Assembly (NCBI RefSeq): GCF_000724085.1 | Contig: NZ_CCDL010000001.1 | Span: 372,001-436,000 of the forward strand | Source: Oceanobacillus manasiensis | GTDB taxonomy: Bacteria > Bacillota > Bacilli > Bacillales > Amphibacillaceae | Direction of reading: 5' to 3' | DNA: 64,000 nucleotides | In this document: in pieces, positions 38,678 to 46,869 of the stretch | How positions within the stretch are numbered: position 1 is the stretch's first letter | Layout: each line of letters begins with the position of its first letter | Program-made: the position numbers and the translations under genes | Notes under the pieces: generated by a model | Told to the model about the DNA's origin: nothing | Database searches by the model: none | The model's input: only the letters and a program-made list of their open reading frames with translations

Positions 38678-39445
38678 TTAATTATTATTCTCAAACTCTA
38701 TACCCAAGTATGAAAGTCCGTCCTTTACTGTAGCCATTGTTGGGATATTAGACAAATTGAGATTAAAATTAGTTGCTACCATAGCTAATTCAGGTCGTAG
38801 CCCTGTGATAATGGTTTGCACGCCAAGCAGGGATAGTACCTTGTTGATTTTAAAAAGCTGATTCGCTACAACATTATCAAGATTATAAATACCAGAGAAA
38901 TCAATAATTAAAGTGCTTATATTTTGATCTTGAACCTTTGCTGGTACAATGTCTACAAGCTGTCTTGCTCTTTGATCATCAAAATTCCCTACTAATGGGA
39001 GAATAGCTAATTCGTTAAGTAGAGGAACAAGTGTTGCAGATAATTCATTTACTTGTGCAACCATTTCTAATTGCTTCTGCTCAGCCTGTTTTCGTTCTGT
39101 AATGTCTCTTACATATGTCTGAATAGCCTTTTTACCCTCGACAACTATTGGATGACAATATAGTTCAACATCGACTGTCGTTCCGTTATTTCTGAAGATG
39201 ATCTCCTCAATAACCTCAGCCGGACCACCATAGGCAGATTTTATTCTTTTCTCAATCCCAGCCTTTGAAGACTCTTTGAAAATATCTAAAGGATTAGAGC
39301 CTATCACTTCATTTTTCTCTGCGCCGAAAAAATCTTCAGCTGCACGATTTATGTAAATTATTTTATAATCAGTATGGATGATGATGGGGTCTAGAGAGTA
39401 TTCCATCACTTCAAGATAATCAATTTTTGATATTTTGTTACTCAC
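38678..39445 (-). CDS. PAS-STAS domain signalling protein
   Basis: The 255-residue protein has an N-terminal PAS domain with a PAC tail (about 12-125; YSLDPIIIHTDYKIIYINRAAEDFFG through VRDITERKQAEQK). A short coiled linker leads to a C-terminal STAS domain (about 145-250). This resembles the stressosome RsbR/YtvA family, but the LOV-type cysteine motif is absent. The STAS phosphoacceptor region reads IDFSGIYNLD, with serine where RsbR/RsbS proteins carry threonine or serine. I chose a GTG start at 39445 with GGGAGTG upstream. Role in sigma-B signalling is an inference. Confidence 0.85.
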   Translation of the reverse strand: MSNKISKIDYLEVMEYSLDPIIIHTDYKIIYINRAAEDFFGAEKNEVIGSNPLDIFKESSKAGIEKRIKSAYGGPAEVIEEIIFRNNGTTVDVELYCHPIVVEGKKAIQTYVRDITERKQAEQKQLEMVAQVNELSATLVPLLNELAILPLVGNFDDQRARQLVDIVPAKVQDQNISTLIIDFSGIYNLDNVVANQLFKINKVLSLLGVQTIITGLRPELAMVATNFNLNLSNIPTMATVKDGLSYLGIEFENNN

Positions 39446-39777
39446 ATTATTCACTCCCATACAACAAAGATTTACTTTAGCCAGTAATTTAGCCATTATA
39501 TCAGAGTGTATATACGAATGAAATGAATAAACCATTATAGGATTTCCTATATGCCGGTGATTGTTTTCCTTCAAACAAATAATTTCCTTTACGACTATCT
39601 TTAAACAAAAGAAAAAACGCCTCCTCTAGAATTAATGTCAATACAGACAATAAAACGAAAAAAGACGCTTACGGTTTATGTTTATTTTGAGATGGAAACC
39701 ATGTCCCCCTCGTTAAGCTAACGAGAAAGACAAATGGCTTCTGAACGTTGATAAATCAACATTCCCCTTACTAGTAA

Positions 39778-39850
39778 TGCCCCCGGCAGGATTCGAACCT
39801 GCGACACACGGTTTAGGAAACCGATGCTCTATCCCCTGAGCTACGAGGGC
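39778..39850 (-). tRNA. tRNA-Arg (anticodon CCT)
   Basis: A 73-nt cloverleaf on the minus strand. The acceptor stem is GCCCTCG/CGGGGGC with discriminator A; the D-arm has AGCTCAGGGGATAGAGC, the anticodon loop is TTCCTAA, and the T-arm has GGTTCGAATCC. The CCA end is not encoded. It decodes AGG. Its 5' end abuts a copy of the dispersed structured repeat. Confidence 0.95.
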
Positions 39851-39938
39851 CCGGTGGACTCGGGTCATGCCGACGTTGCACCAGGACGGGCATTCTAGTC
39901 GGCGTCCCCTTTAAAACGGGCGCTAAGTTTTCACACGG
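39851..39938 (-). repeat. Dispersed structured intergenic repeat, copy B
   Basis: On the minus strand it runs GCGCCCGTTTT...GACGCCGACTAG...GTGCAACGTCGGCATGACCC...CCGGGCC and then enters the tRNA-Arg gene. The outer stem GCCGAC/GTCGGC is identical to copy A; the inner stems are partly degraded. It occupies the tRNA-Arg upstream region. Confidence 0.7.
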
Positions 39939-40064
39939 TACAAATCATTATACAAAATGGAGACCCATTTGAAAAGCGAAACATTTTTTACACATGGAAT
40001 GGGTTACCGTTGTGTGGTAAAATATATACATCTGTTCAATGGAATATAGATTGGAGGAATAGCC

Positions 40065-40709
40065 ATGGCAGGAGTTCCTTTTATCGCAATAGAAGGACCA
40101 ATTGGGATCGGAAAGACATCCCTAGCTAAAAAACTTTCTGTTCATTATGACTTTCACTTATTAAAAGAAATTGTTGAGGAAAATCCTTTTCTAGGTAAAT
40201 TCTATGACGATATTGACGAGTGGAGCTTTCAAACAGAAATGTTTTTTTTATGCAATCGATTTAAGCAGCTCGAGGATATCGAGAAGAAATATTTAAACGA
40301 GAGTAAAGCCGTTATGGCGGATTATCATATATCGAAAAACATGATCTTTGCAAAACGTACATTACAGCCAGATAAGTTCGATAAATATGAACAAATTTAT
40401 CATATCTTGACACAAGATATGCCTGTACCTAACATGATGATTTATTTGCATGCAAGTCTCGATACCATTCTTGAACGGATACGGATGCGAGGTCGTGATA
40501 TTGAGCAAAACATTAAAGCTTCTTATCTTGCTCAGCTTGCACAGGACTATGAAGATTACATGAATGAGTTTGAATTGCTTCATCCCAACATCCCAGTGAT
40601 CCGAATTGATGGAGATAAAATAGACTTTGTAAAACATCAAGATGATCTGGAAGGGATAATTGCTCAAGTGGACAACCAGTTGCAAAATTTCCGTGCAATG
40701 AAACGATAA
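40065..40709 (+). CDS. dgk: Deoxyguanosine kinase
   Basis: Dgk phosphorylates deoxyguanosine (purine deoxynucleoside salvage). The 214-residue protein has the P-loop AIEGPIGIGKTSLAKKL (about 8-24), the EWSFQTEMFFLCNRFKQLED segment (about 52) and the substrate-site ADYHISKNMIFAKRTL region (about 85). The lid contains RMRGRDIEQNI (about 146). It matches Dgk rather than the following paralogue Dck. The AGGAATAG ribosome binding site is weak. It forms a dgk-dck pair on the plus strand, as in B. subtilis (opposite to serS), although the gene order within the pair may differ. Confidence 0.93.
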   Translation: MAGVPFIAIEGPIGIGKTSLAKKLSVHYDFHLLKEIVEENPFLGKFYDDIDEWSFQTEMFFLCNRFKQLEDIEKKYLNESKAVMADYHISKNMIFAKRTLQPDKFDKYEQIYHILTQDMPVPNMMIYLHASLDTILERIRMRGRDIEQNIKASYLAQLAQDYEDYMNEFELLHPNIPVIRIDGDKIDFVKHQDDLEGIIAQVDNQLQNFRAMKR

Positions 40710-40744
40710 GCAAAATTGTAAATAAGAAAAAAGGGGAACTACCA

Positions 40745-41428
40745 ATGAATTTAAGAGAAAAATACCTAATACCGAATGACAGCATCATTACCATTGCTGG
40801 TACGGTTGGTGTTGGGAAATCCACGATGACAAATGCCCTGGCGAATGCACTGCAGTTCAAAACATCATTTGAGAAAGTGGATACCAACCCATATCTGGAA
40901 AAGTTCTATGCAGACTTTGAACGTTGGAGCTTCCATTTACAAGTATATTTCTTAGCTGAACGCTTTAAAGAGCAAAAGAAAATCTTTGAATACGGTGGTG
41001 GCTTTATTCAGGATCGTTCCATCTACGAAGATACTGGCATTTTTGCTAAAATGCATTACGAGAATGGGACAATGTCAAAAACGGATTATGAAACCTATAC
41101 AAATCTTTTTGAAGCAATGGTCATGACACCATATTTCCCACATCCTGATTTACTTATTTACCTAGAGGGCTCATTTGATGAAGTCGTGGGCCGCATTCAG
41201 GAACGTGGTAGGGAAATGGAGAAAAGCACACCAAATTCGTATTGGGAAGAAATGTATAACCGTTATACCAATTGGATCGATAACTTCAATGCTTGTCCGA
41301 TCTTGCGTATTAATATCTCGGATTACGATTTAATGAAAAAAGAAGATTCTATTGAACCAATCCTAGAAAAAATCGGCCATTTCATCCAGCAATCCAGACG
41401 CTGGAAGTCCAGAGAACTAATGAAATAA
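40745..41428 (+). CDS. dck: Deoxyadenosine/deoxycytidine kinase
   Basis: Dck phosphorylates deoxyadenosine and deoxycytidine. The 227-residue protein has the P-loop IAGTVGVGKSTMTNAL (about 17-32), FERWSFHLQVYFLAERFKEQKK (about 58), the DRS motif QDRSIYEDTGIFAKMH (about 90) and the lid RIQERGREMEK (about 157). It lies 35 bases behind dgk with AAGGGGAACTACC upstream. The two kinases are diverged paralogues that heterodimerise in some Gram-positive species. A strong terminator follows. Confidence 0.94.
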   Translation: MNLREKYLIPNDSIITIAGTVGVGKSTMTNALANALQFKTSFEKVDTNPYLEKFYADFERWSFHLQVYFLAERFKEQKKIFEYGGGFIQDRSIYEDTGIFAKMHYENGTMSKTDYETYTNLFEAMVMTPYFPHPDLLIYLEGSFDEVVGRIQERGREMEKSTPNSYWEEMYNRYTNWIDNFNACPILRINISDYDLMKKEDSIEPILEKIGHFIQQSRRWKSRELMK

Positions 41429-41431
41429 ACG

Positions 41432-41487
41432 AACACCCTATTGAGTAGATTTCAGACAAATGCTTCTGCTCAATAGGGTGTTTTTTA
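41432..41487. terminator. Bidirectional terminator between dck and proC
   Basis: AACACCCTATTGAG (41432-41445) pairs perfectly with CTCAATAGGGTGTT (41469-41482), followed by TTTT on the plus strand. It serves convergent dck and proC. Confidence 0.85.
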
Positions 41488-41489
41488 AC

Positions 41490-42305
41490 CTAGCTATTCT
41501 TTTTACCAAGCTCTATCGAACGATCTCTTGCACTCTCCACACAGCTCTTCACAATCTCCTGAAAATCATTCCTTTTTAATGATTCAATACCTGCCTGTGT
41601 TGTTCCTGCTGGGCTAGTGATTTTCTCTCGTAACACTTCTGCTGAATCACCTGACCGCTTTAACATTTCCCCTGCCCCACGCACGGTTTGGGTAATCAAA
41701 GCCTTTGCTATTTCCTGATCAAGCCCTGAGTCGATAGCAGCCTTTTCCATAGCTTCTACCAAATAGTAAATATATGCAGGACCGCTTCCAGAAATGCCTG
41801 TTACAATGTGCATATCCTCTTCTTCTACAATCACGGTTGTTCCAATTGTATCAAACAGCTCCTGTGCCGTTACAATATGTGCTTCTTTCGCAAATGCCCC
41901 AGCCGAAATGGCCGTTGCAGAGTATCCAATGGAAGCAGAGGTATTGGGCATGGCACGAATGACTGGAATATCTTGACCAGTAAGGGAGGCGATATAGTCT
42001 GTGGAAATTCCGGCTATCACAGAAACAAGCAACTGATCTTGCTTGATGTGTTCCTTAATAGAGTTAACTGCTGCCTCTAGATCGTAAGGCTTTGTTGCTA
42101 GAACGATAACATCAGCATCCCTCACAACGTCCGCTTTATCTTGCATGCTTGTAATTAGATACTTTTCCTCAAGACGCTCTACTCGTTCTTTATTACTTTT
42201 ATTCGTTACGATAATATCATCATTTTCCAATACATTTGCCTGTACAATGCCAGAAATAATGGACTCAGCCATTGATCCTGCTCCGATAAATGCAATTTTT
42301 TTCAT
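41490..42305 (-). CDS. proC: Pyrroline-5-carboxylate reductase
   Basis: ProC reduces pyrroline 5-carboxylate to proline with NADPH. The 271-residue protein has the N-terminal dinucleotide-binding IAFIGAGSMAESIISGI (about 3-19). The C-terminal P5C reductase signature reads MLKRSGDSAEVLREKITSPAGTTQAGIESLK (about 215-245), preceded by SGSGPAYIYYLVEAM. A GGAGGAG site precedes the ATG. A proline-specific T-box riboswitch precedes the gene, so it responds to uncharged tRNA-Pro. It resembles B. subtilis ProI. Confidence 0.95.
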   Translation of the reverse strand: MKKIAFIGAGSMAESIISGIVQANVLENDDIIVTNKSNKERVERLEEKYLITSMQDKADVVRDADVIVLATKPYDLEAAVNSIKEHIKQDQLLVSVIAGISTDYIASLTGQDIPVIRAMPNTSASIGYSATAISAGAFAKEAHIVTAQELFDTIGTTVIVEEEDMHIVTGISGSGPAYIYYLVEAMEKAAIDSGLDQEIAKALITQTVRGAGEMLKRSGDSAEVLREKITSPAGTTQAGIESLKRNDFQEIVKSCVESARDRSIELGKKNS

Positions 42306-42343
42306 TTTTTCTCCTCCTTTAGTTTTTCGTAATCTAAACTAAA

Positions 42344-42585
42344 AAACTCATTCCATCCTGAATCATTTCAGGACGGAATGAGTTCCGCGGTACCACCTAA
42401 ATTGGCATATTCATGCCCAGCTTTTTATTGTTAACACAGTTTAACTGCGGTTAGCGTTTAACTAACGACTCCCAGGCAGGTTCATATACACTGTCCCCGA
42501 TGGAATTTTTCAGCCGATGAATTCCAATCTCTTTCAGGCGTTAATATATTACTGATCTGATCAACGTCAGGTTATCAATTTTTAT
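42344..42585 (-). promoter_or_regulatory. T-box riboswitch, proline specifier, upstream of proC
   Basis: On the minus strand a stem I region with the GATCAGTAATATATT and AAAGAGATTGG motifs leads to a specifier loop reading GAA-CCT-GCC (CCT at 42480-42478, proline). The T-box AGGTGGTACCGCGGAAC follows. A terminator ACTCATTCCGTCCTG/CAGGATGGAATGAGT plus TTTTTT ends at about 42344. Uncharged tRNA-Pro should stabilise the antiterminator and switch on proC. Confidence 0.93.
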
Positions 42586-42649
42586 TACTATATGTCTTCA
42601 CATCAAAAAAGTCAAGGTTTCTTACAAAGAAAGTGCTATATGGCTAGGT

Positions 42650-42690
42650 AAAGAAAAAAACCGCTACTAGGTAACGGTTTTTTTTATCTC
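42650..42690 (-). terminator. Terminator after tRNA-Ser
   Basis: On the minus strand AACCG/CGGTT (42679-42675 with 42663-42659) and inner pairs, followed by TTTTTCTTT. Confidence 0.65.
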
Positions 42691-42716
42691 CAAATTTTAT
42701 GCGCTAATTTAATTAA

Positions 42717-42809
42717 TGGAGGAGGTAGAGGGATTCGAACCCCCGCGCGGTTTGACCCGCCTGTCGGTTTTCAAGACCGATCCCTTCAGCCAGACTTGGG
42801 TATACCTCC
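42717..42809 (-). tRNA. tRNA-Ser (anticodon TGA)
   Basis: A 93-nt class II tRNA on the minus strand including an encoded CCA. Acceptor GGAGGTA/TACCTCC, anticodon loop CTTGAAA with TGA, long variable arm around GCGGGTCAAACCGCG, T-arm GGTTCGAATCC. The discriminator base reads T rather than the more usual G. It sits between serS and dck/dgk, as trnSL-Ser1 does in B. subtilis. Confidence 0.95.
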
Positions 42810-43081
42810 GTGGCAACAGAATATAATATATCATGCTGAAAAAAAGATGTCAATTATTTTTCTACAAAAAATTAAAGTTTAAAGAATGACCGAGAATTTT
42901 GAAATTTCTTCGCATAACTGGCAGGAAGACTCCTACTTCAGAAAGCGAGTTTATTTTCAAACCGTATATATAACTTCTGATGTAAATACAGTTCATATGG
43001 CTGATGAACGTCAAAAGGAGCACCTCCTCTGGTGAAAACGCAGTTCATAATGTTAAAATTCTATAACGAATTATTTTCGGA

Positions 43082-43651
43082 TTATAACTGGGAAAAAAAC
43101 TCCTCTTTAAGTATAGAGTACATCTTTAAGTCCTGATGTTCTCCTTTTACTACCATCCCTTTTCTAAGAGTACCTTCATAAGTCATCCCTGTTTTTTCCA
43201 TAACACGTGCTGACCCCACATTTTCATTAAAACATTTTGCTTGAATACGAACTAAGTCCATATTTTGAAATCCAAATTTTATTACTTCATTCGCTGCTTC
43301 TGTGGCATTCCCTTTCCCCCAATAATCAGAGGAAATTACATAACCTATTTCGGCGGCACGATGTCTGGTTTGCCATGTAACAAAGTCAATCGTCCCAATA
43401 AATTTACCATTTTCTTTATACTCGATGCCCCATGGAGCGATACTTTTATTCTCATATCGGCTTAATACAAAATCAACATACGCTTTAGTATCTGATAATG
43501 TTCTATGTGTTTCCCATGTTACATATTTAGATACTTCCTGATTGGATCCATAGCTATAAATATCTTCCATATCATTTAATGTTACTTTTCTTAATAGTAG
43601 CCGTTCTGTTTCTAATGTTGGTAGATTACTAAATATATCTTCAATCTCCAT
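43082..43651 (-). CDS. GNAT family N-acetyltransferase, RimJ type
   Basis: The 189-residue protein has the RimJ/RimL layout: LETERLLLRKVTLNDMEDIYSY at the N-terminus, IGTIDFV strand (about 88) and the acetyl-CoA pocket EIGYVISSDYWGKGNATEA (about 100-118). Next comes NENVGSARVMEKTGMTYEGTLRK (about 140-163). Such proteins acetylate N-termini or small molecules; the substrate is unknown. It is a lone gene in an accessory stretch between tRNA-Ser and the metNPQ operon, on the same strand as these. Confidence 0.87.
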   Translation of the reverse strand: MEIEDIFSNLPTLETERLLLRKVTLNDMEDIYSYGSNQEVSKYVTWETHRTLSDTKAYVDFVLSRYENKSIAPWGIEYKENGKFIGTIDFVTWQTRHRAAEIGYVISSDYWGKGNATEAANEVIKFGFQNMDLVRIQAKCFNENVGSARVMEKTGMTYEGTLRKGMVVKGEHQDLKMYSILKEEFFSQL

Positions 43652-43709
43652 AAGACCACCTCTATTATTTTAAATTATCCTCATTTTATATAAAATATTT
43701 GGAAAGTAA

Positions 43710-43752
43710 ATAAAAAGTAGCATTCATTTATAAAAAAAATGCTACTTTTTCC
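43710..43752 (-). terminator. Terminator after the M20 amidohydrolase gene
   Basis: The stem AAAAAGTAGCATT/AATGCTACTTTTT (43712-43724 with 43738-43750) has A/T runs on both sides and closes the metNPQ-amidohydrolase unit. Confidence 0.8.
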
Positions 43753-43787
43753 ACCTAATGTGTATAGATTAGCTTTTAGATAATACT

Positions 43788-44993
43788 TTAACGTCCTGTC
43801 CGCTCCGAAAACTCTTGTTTAATCTCCTCAAACAATGCAGAGTTAGTCAAAAGCTGAAGAGCCGTGAGTGCGGAGGCCTTCGCTCCTTTAATAAGTGCTT
43901 CATCCCCTTGCTCGGATCTTGCAGCTTCCCGAAATGCTACTGTATGACCAATTAAATCACTTGAACCAATTTTGATGTGTGGATGGATGGTCGGTACTAC
44001 CTGGCTAACATTTCCTGCGTCTGTAGAGCCAAGTGCTTTTCTTTCCTCCGTATTAACTTCCTCTCCCAATTCTTCTGCAACTTCCTTAAATACGTTATCA
44101 AACCGCTTATTGACAATAAAGTTATCCACTTCATTTTGGAAAGCGATCACTTTCACATCAGCACCTGTAGCCAATGCAGCACCTTCTGCAATACCCTTCA
44201 CTTTCTTCGTTACTTCGTTTAAAAGCTCTCGAGAACTTGCTCGGATATAAAATCTTGCCTTGGCGTAATCTGGTACTACATTTGGCGCATCTCCACCATC
44301 TGTAATGATTCCATGGATACGAACCTCTGACGGAAGATGTTGTCGGAGCGCATTAATTCCATTAAAAAGCTGAATGACGCCATCCAGTGCATTTATTCCT
44401 TTTTCCGGATGTGCAGAAGCATGTGCTGGCTTCCCGTAAAAAGCAAAATCAAGTGGATCTACTGCAAGACTTGGTCCTGTTAGATTTGTCTCTGCACCTG
44501 GATGGATCATAATGGCTGCATCAATATCCTCGAGCAGCCCTGCCTTTACAAAGCTGCCTTTTGCACTTCCATTCGGTCCGCCTTCTTCCGCTGGTGTACC
44601 CAGAACGACAAGCTCTCCCCCTACTTCATCTAATACTTTACTTAGTGCAATCGCAGCAGCAGCGCTTGTTGTGCCAATCAAGTTATGTCCGCAAGCATGA
44701 CCAATTTCCGGTAGGGCATCATATTCTGCGAGAAAACCAATCTTTAAGCCCTCTTTTTCGCTTTTCTTTTTCGCCACAAATGCTGTCTCATGACCAGCTA
44801 CCCCTTTTTCAATTATAAATCCTTCCTCTACAAGCAATTCAATTAAGCGACCAGATGCATAGTACTCTTGGTTACCAATTTCCGGGTTACCATGAATGTC
44901 ATGACTTGCTTGAATGTACTTCTTTTTATTTTCTTCCACATTATCCACGATAATCTTTTTCACTTCTTCTAAACTTTTAGCTACAACACTCAT
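43788..44993 (-). CDS. M20 family metallopeptidase / N-acyl-amino-acid amidohydrolase
   Basis: A 401-residue M20D-type amidohydrolase. Metal-site segments are visible as GHACGHNLIGTTSAAAAIAL (about 97-116) and TPAEEGGPNGSAKG (about 133), with a later histidine in IMIHPGAE (about 157). A Bact_dimer lid domain lies about 180-290. Relatives hydrolyse N-acyl amino acids or p-aminobenzoyl-glutamate. It begins 42 bases behind metQ with no terminator between, so it is probably part of the SAM-riboswitch-controlled metNPQ operon and may release methionine or a related compound from an imported derivative. This last step is inference. Confidence 0.88.
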   Translation of the reverse strand: MSVVAKSLEEVKKIIVDNVEENKKKYIQASHDIHGNPEIGNQEYYASGRLIELLVEEGFIIEKGVAGHETAFVAKKKSEKEGLKIGFLAEYDALPEIGHACGHNLIGTTSAAAAIALSKVLDEVGGELVVLGTPAEEGGPNGSAKGSFVKAGLLEDIDAAIMIHPGAETNLTGPSLAVDPLDFAFYGKPAHASAHPEKGINALDGVIQLFNGINALRQHLPSEVRIHGIITDGGDAPNVVPDYAKARFYIRASSRELLNEVTKKVKGIAEGAALATGADVKVIAFQNEVDNFIVNKRFDNVFKEVAEELGEEVNTEERKALGSTDAGNVSQVVPTIHPHIKIGSSDLIGHTVAFREAARSEQGDEALIKGAKASALTALQLLTNSALFEEIKQEFSERTGR

Positions 44994-45035
44994 TTACTCC
45001 ACCTCTTTTTTATTTTTAATCACCGAAACGTTCTT

Positions 45036-45854
45036 TTAATGGCCGATTTCACTTAATGGGACAAATGTTGGGATAGAATTTCCGTCACGCTCTTCAATAA
45101 TAAAATCTGCTACATCATCTGACTGGTAAATTTCTGCTAATTTGTTTAGAGTCTCATCGTCTTTATCCTTAGATTGAGTGGCAATAATATTAATATATGG
45201 TGTTGCTGTTTCATCCTCATGATAGATAGAATCATCTATTGGGCTAAAACCAGCGTCCACAGCAATCCCGTTATTAATAAGGGAGGCATCAACATCTGGT
45301 AATACCCTTGGTGTCTGTCCGGCAACAATCTGTTCAAATTTTAAGTTCTTTGGATTTTCTACGATTTTATCAACTGAACCATTTCCGTCAAAGCCTTCTT
45401 CCAATTTAATTAGTCCTGCTTCTTCAAGAAGTAAAAGGCCACGGCCCATGTTCGTTGCTTCTTTTGCTAAGGCAATGGTTCCACCTTCAGGAATGTCTTC
45501 AACTGTTTCATGCTTTTCGGAATAAAGCCCCATGGGCGCAATGACAGTAGTTGCAATTGGCGTCAAATCAAGGTCATGCTCTTCAATGAATGCGTCAAAA
45601 TAGGAAATAGTCTGGAAAGCGTTTGCGTCGATTTCTCCTTCTGATAACGCTAAGTTCGGTTGCACATAGTCAGAGAAACGGACAATTTCTACTTCAATAC
45701 CTTCTTCTTCAGCCTTTTCCGATACATAATCCCAAATGGTCGTATCGGAGCCACTAATTCCCACTTTCACCTTTGTAGCTGCATCACCACTAGAACATGC
45801 GCTGATCACCAAACTAATACTAACGAGTAATAAAAATAAGCTTACTTTTTTCAT
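45036..45854 (-). CDS. metQ: Methionine ABC transporter substrate-binding lipoprotein
   Basis: MetQ captures methionine outside the membrane for MetNP. The 272-residue protein starts with a lipoprotein signal ending in the lipobox ISAC (Cys about 20), followed by the NLPA-family fold with VEIVRFSDYVQPNLALSEGEIDANAFQ (about 55) and the VIAPMGLYS segment. A GGAGACGACTC ribosome binding site precedes the ATG. In this operon a 364-bp block of repeat sequence separates metP and metQ, which is unusual. Confidence 0.93.
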   Translation of the reverse strand: MKKVSLFLLLVSISLVISACSSGDAATKVKVGISGSDTTIWDYVSEKAEEEGIEVEIVRFSDYVQPNLALSEGEIDANAFQTISYFDAFIEEHDLDLTPIATTVIAPMGLYSEKHETVEDIPEGGTIALAKEATNMGRGLLLLEEAGLIKLEEGFDGNGSVDKIVENPKNLKFEQIVAGQTPRVLPDVDASLINNGIAVDAGFSPIDDSIYHEDETATPYINIIATQSKDKDDETLNKLAEIYQSDDVADFIIEERDGNSIPTFVPLSEIGH

Positions 45855-45887
45855 GTTGAGTCGTCTCCTTTTGTTTCATTTTTTATA

Positions 45888-46218
45888 CGTCTAGCTCCAG
45901 CTCCCAGCGACTAGCGTGACTTCCTTCTCCTCCGTGCGATGTAGAAGACTTGCCGACTGGTGGCAACCAGAGGCCTAGTCGCACTTATACCCGGAGGGTG
46001 AAAGTCAATATCAGCTTCTGGAAGAAAGGAAGGTCGACTAAATTCAGCCTTGTCGGCCAACGCCGACATACTCCTTTTGCAGGAGCATATTTCCTTTATC
46101 TCCTTTGGAGAAGTCCAGTCCGTACGTAGGCCCGGAGGATCCGGGTCATGCTGGCGTTGACCCAGGAGGGGTCGATCTTAGTCAGCCTTCCTTAATACGG
46201 GTGCTGTCGCTTTTGTTG
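45888..46218 (-). repeat. Composite hairpin-rich repeat between metP and metQ, containing copy C of the dispersed structured repeat
   Basis: About 330 bp without a gene. One end carries the GTCTAGCTCC motif of a repeat family seen between genes in Bacillaceae. Internal hairpins include GTCGGCGTTGGCCGAC, CTCCTGCAAAAGGAG and CTCCAAAGGAG (minus strand). The other end (46117-46218) is copy C, closely similar to 124-226, with outer stem GCTG/CAGC and inner stem GACCC/GGGTC. It abuts the metP stop codon. Confidence 0.75.
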
Positions 46219-46869
46219 TTATCTTCTTCTGATTTTTTTGGATAAGATGTTTCCTGTGGATTGTAGTCCTTGGACCATGACGACTAGAATCCCTACAGTT
46301 ATTAGCATTACGATGGTGTCAAATCGTTGATAACCAAAGGTAATGGCCAAGTCTCCTAATCCGCCACCACCAACTGCTCCTGCCATGGCTGATGCACCAA
46401 CTAATCCAATCGTTGCTATGGTAGCCCCTAAAACAAGTGAACTAAGTGCTTCTGGTATAAGAAAACGAATTATAATTTGCCAAGGCGTTGCGCCCATCGA
46501 CTGGGCAGCTTCCATGACACCAGGATCTACTTCTAATAGGGAATTCTCTATTAACCTTGCAATGTATGGCCCTGCAAATAATACCATTGGTACAATAGCT
46601 GCGGCCGTACCTATCGAGGTTCCAACCACAAGTCTAGTGAATGGAATAACTGCAACCATCAGGATAATAAAGGGAATGGAACGAAATATGTTTACTATTG
46701 CATTTAAAACCGTAAAAATATACTTGTTCTCCCATAAGTGCCCTTTGCGTGTTACCACAAGAATAATTCCTAAGACTAGACCTATAAGGGCTGAAAAGAA
46801 AAGGGATACTGCGACCATCACAACCGTTTGCCATAATGCTTCTATAATTTGTTGCCAATCAACCAACAT
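46219..46869 (-). CDS. metP: Methionine ABC transporter permease
   Basis: The 216-residue membrane protein has about five helices. It carries the ABC permease EAA loop EAAQSMGATPWQIIIRFLIPEAL (about 130-152) that contacts MetN. It matches the MetI/MetP family (YusB in B. subtilis) and overlaps the end of metN by 11 bases. The C-terminus is short and its stop codon lies exactly at the edge of the repeat element, so a few terminal residues may have been replaced when the repeat arrived. Confidence 0.93.
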   Translation of the reverse strand: MLVDWQQIIEALWQTVVMVAVSLFFSALIGLVLGIILVVTRKGHLWENKYIFTVLNAIVNIFRSIPFIILMVAVIPFTRLVVGTSIGTAAAIVPMVLFAGPYIARLIENSLLEVDPGVMEAAQSMGATPWQIIIRFLIPEALSSLVLGATIATIGLVGASAMAGAVGGGGLGDLAITFGYQRFDTIVMLITVGILVVMVQGLQSTGNILSKKIRRR

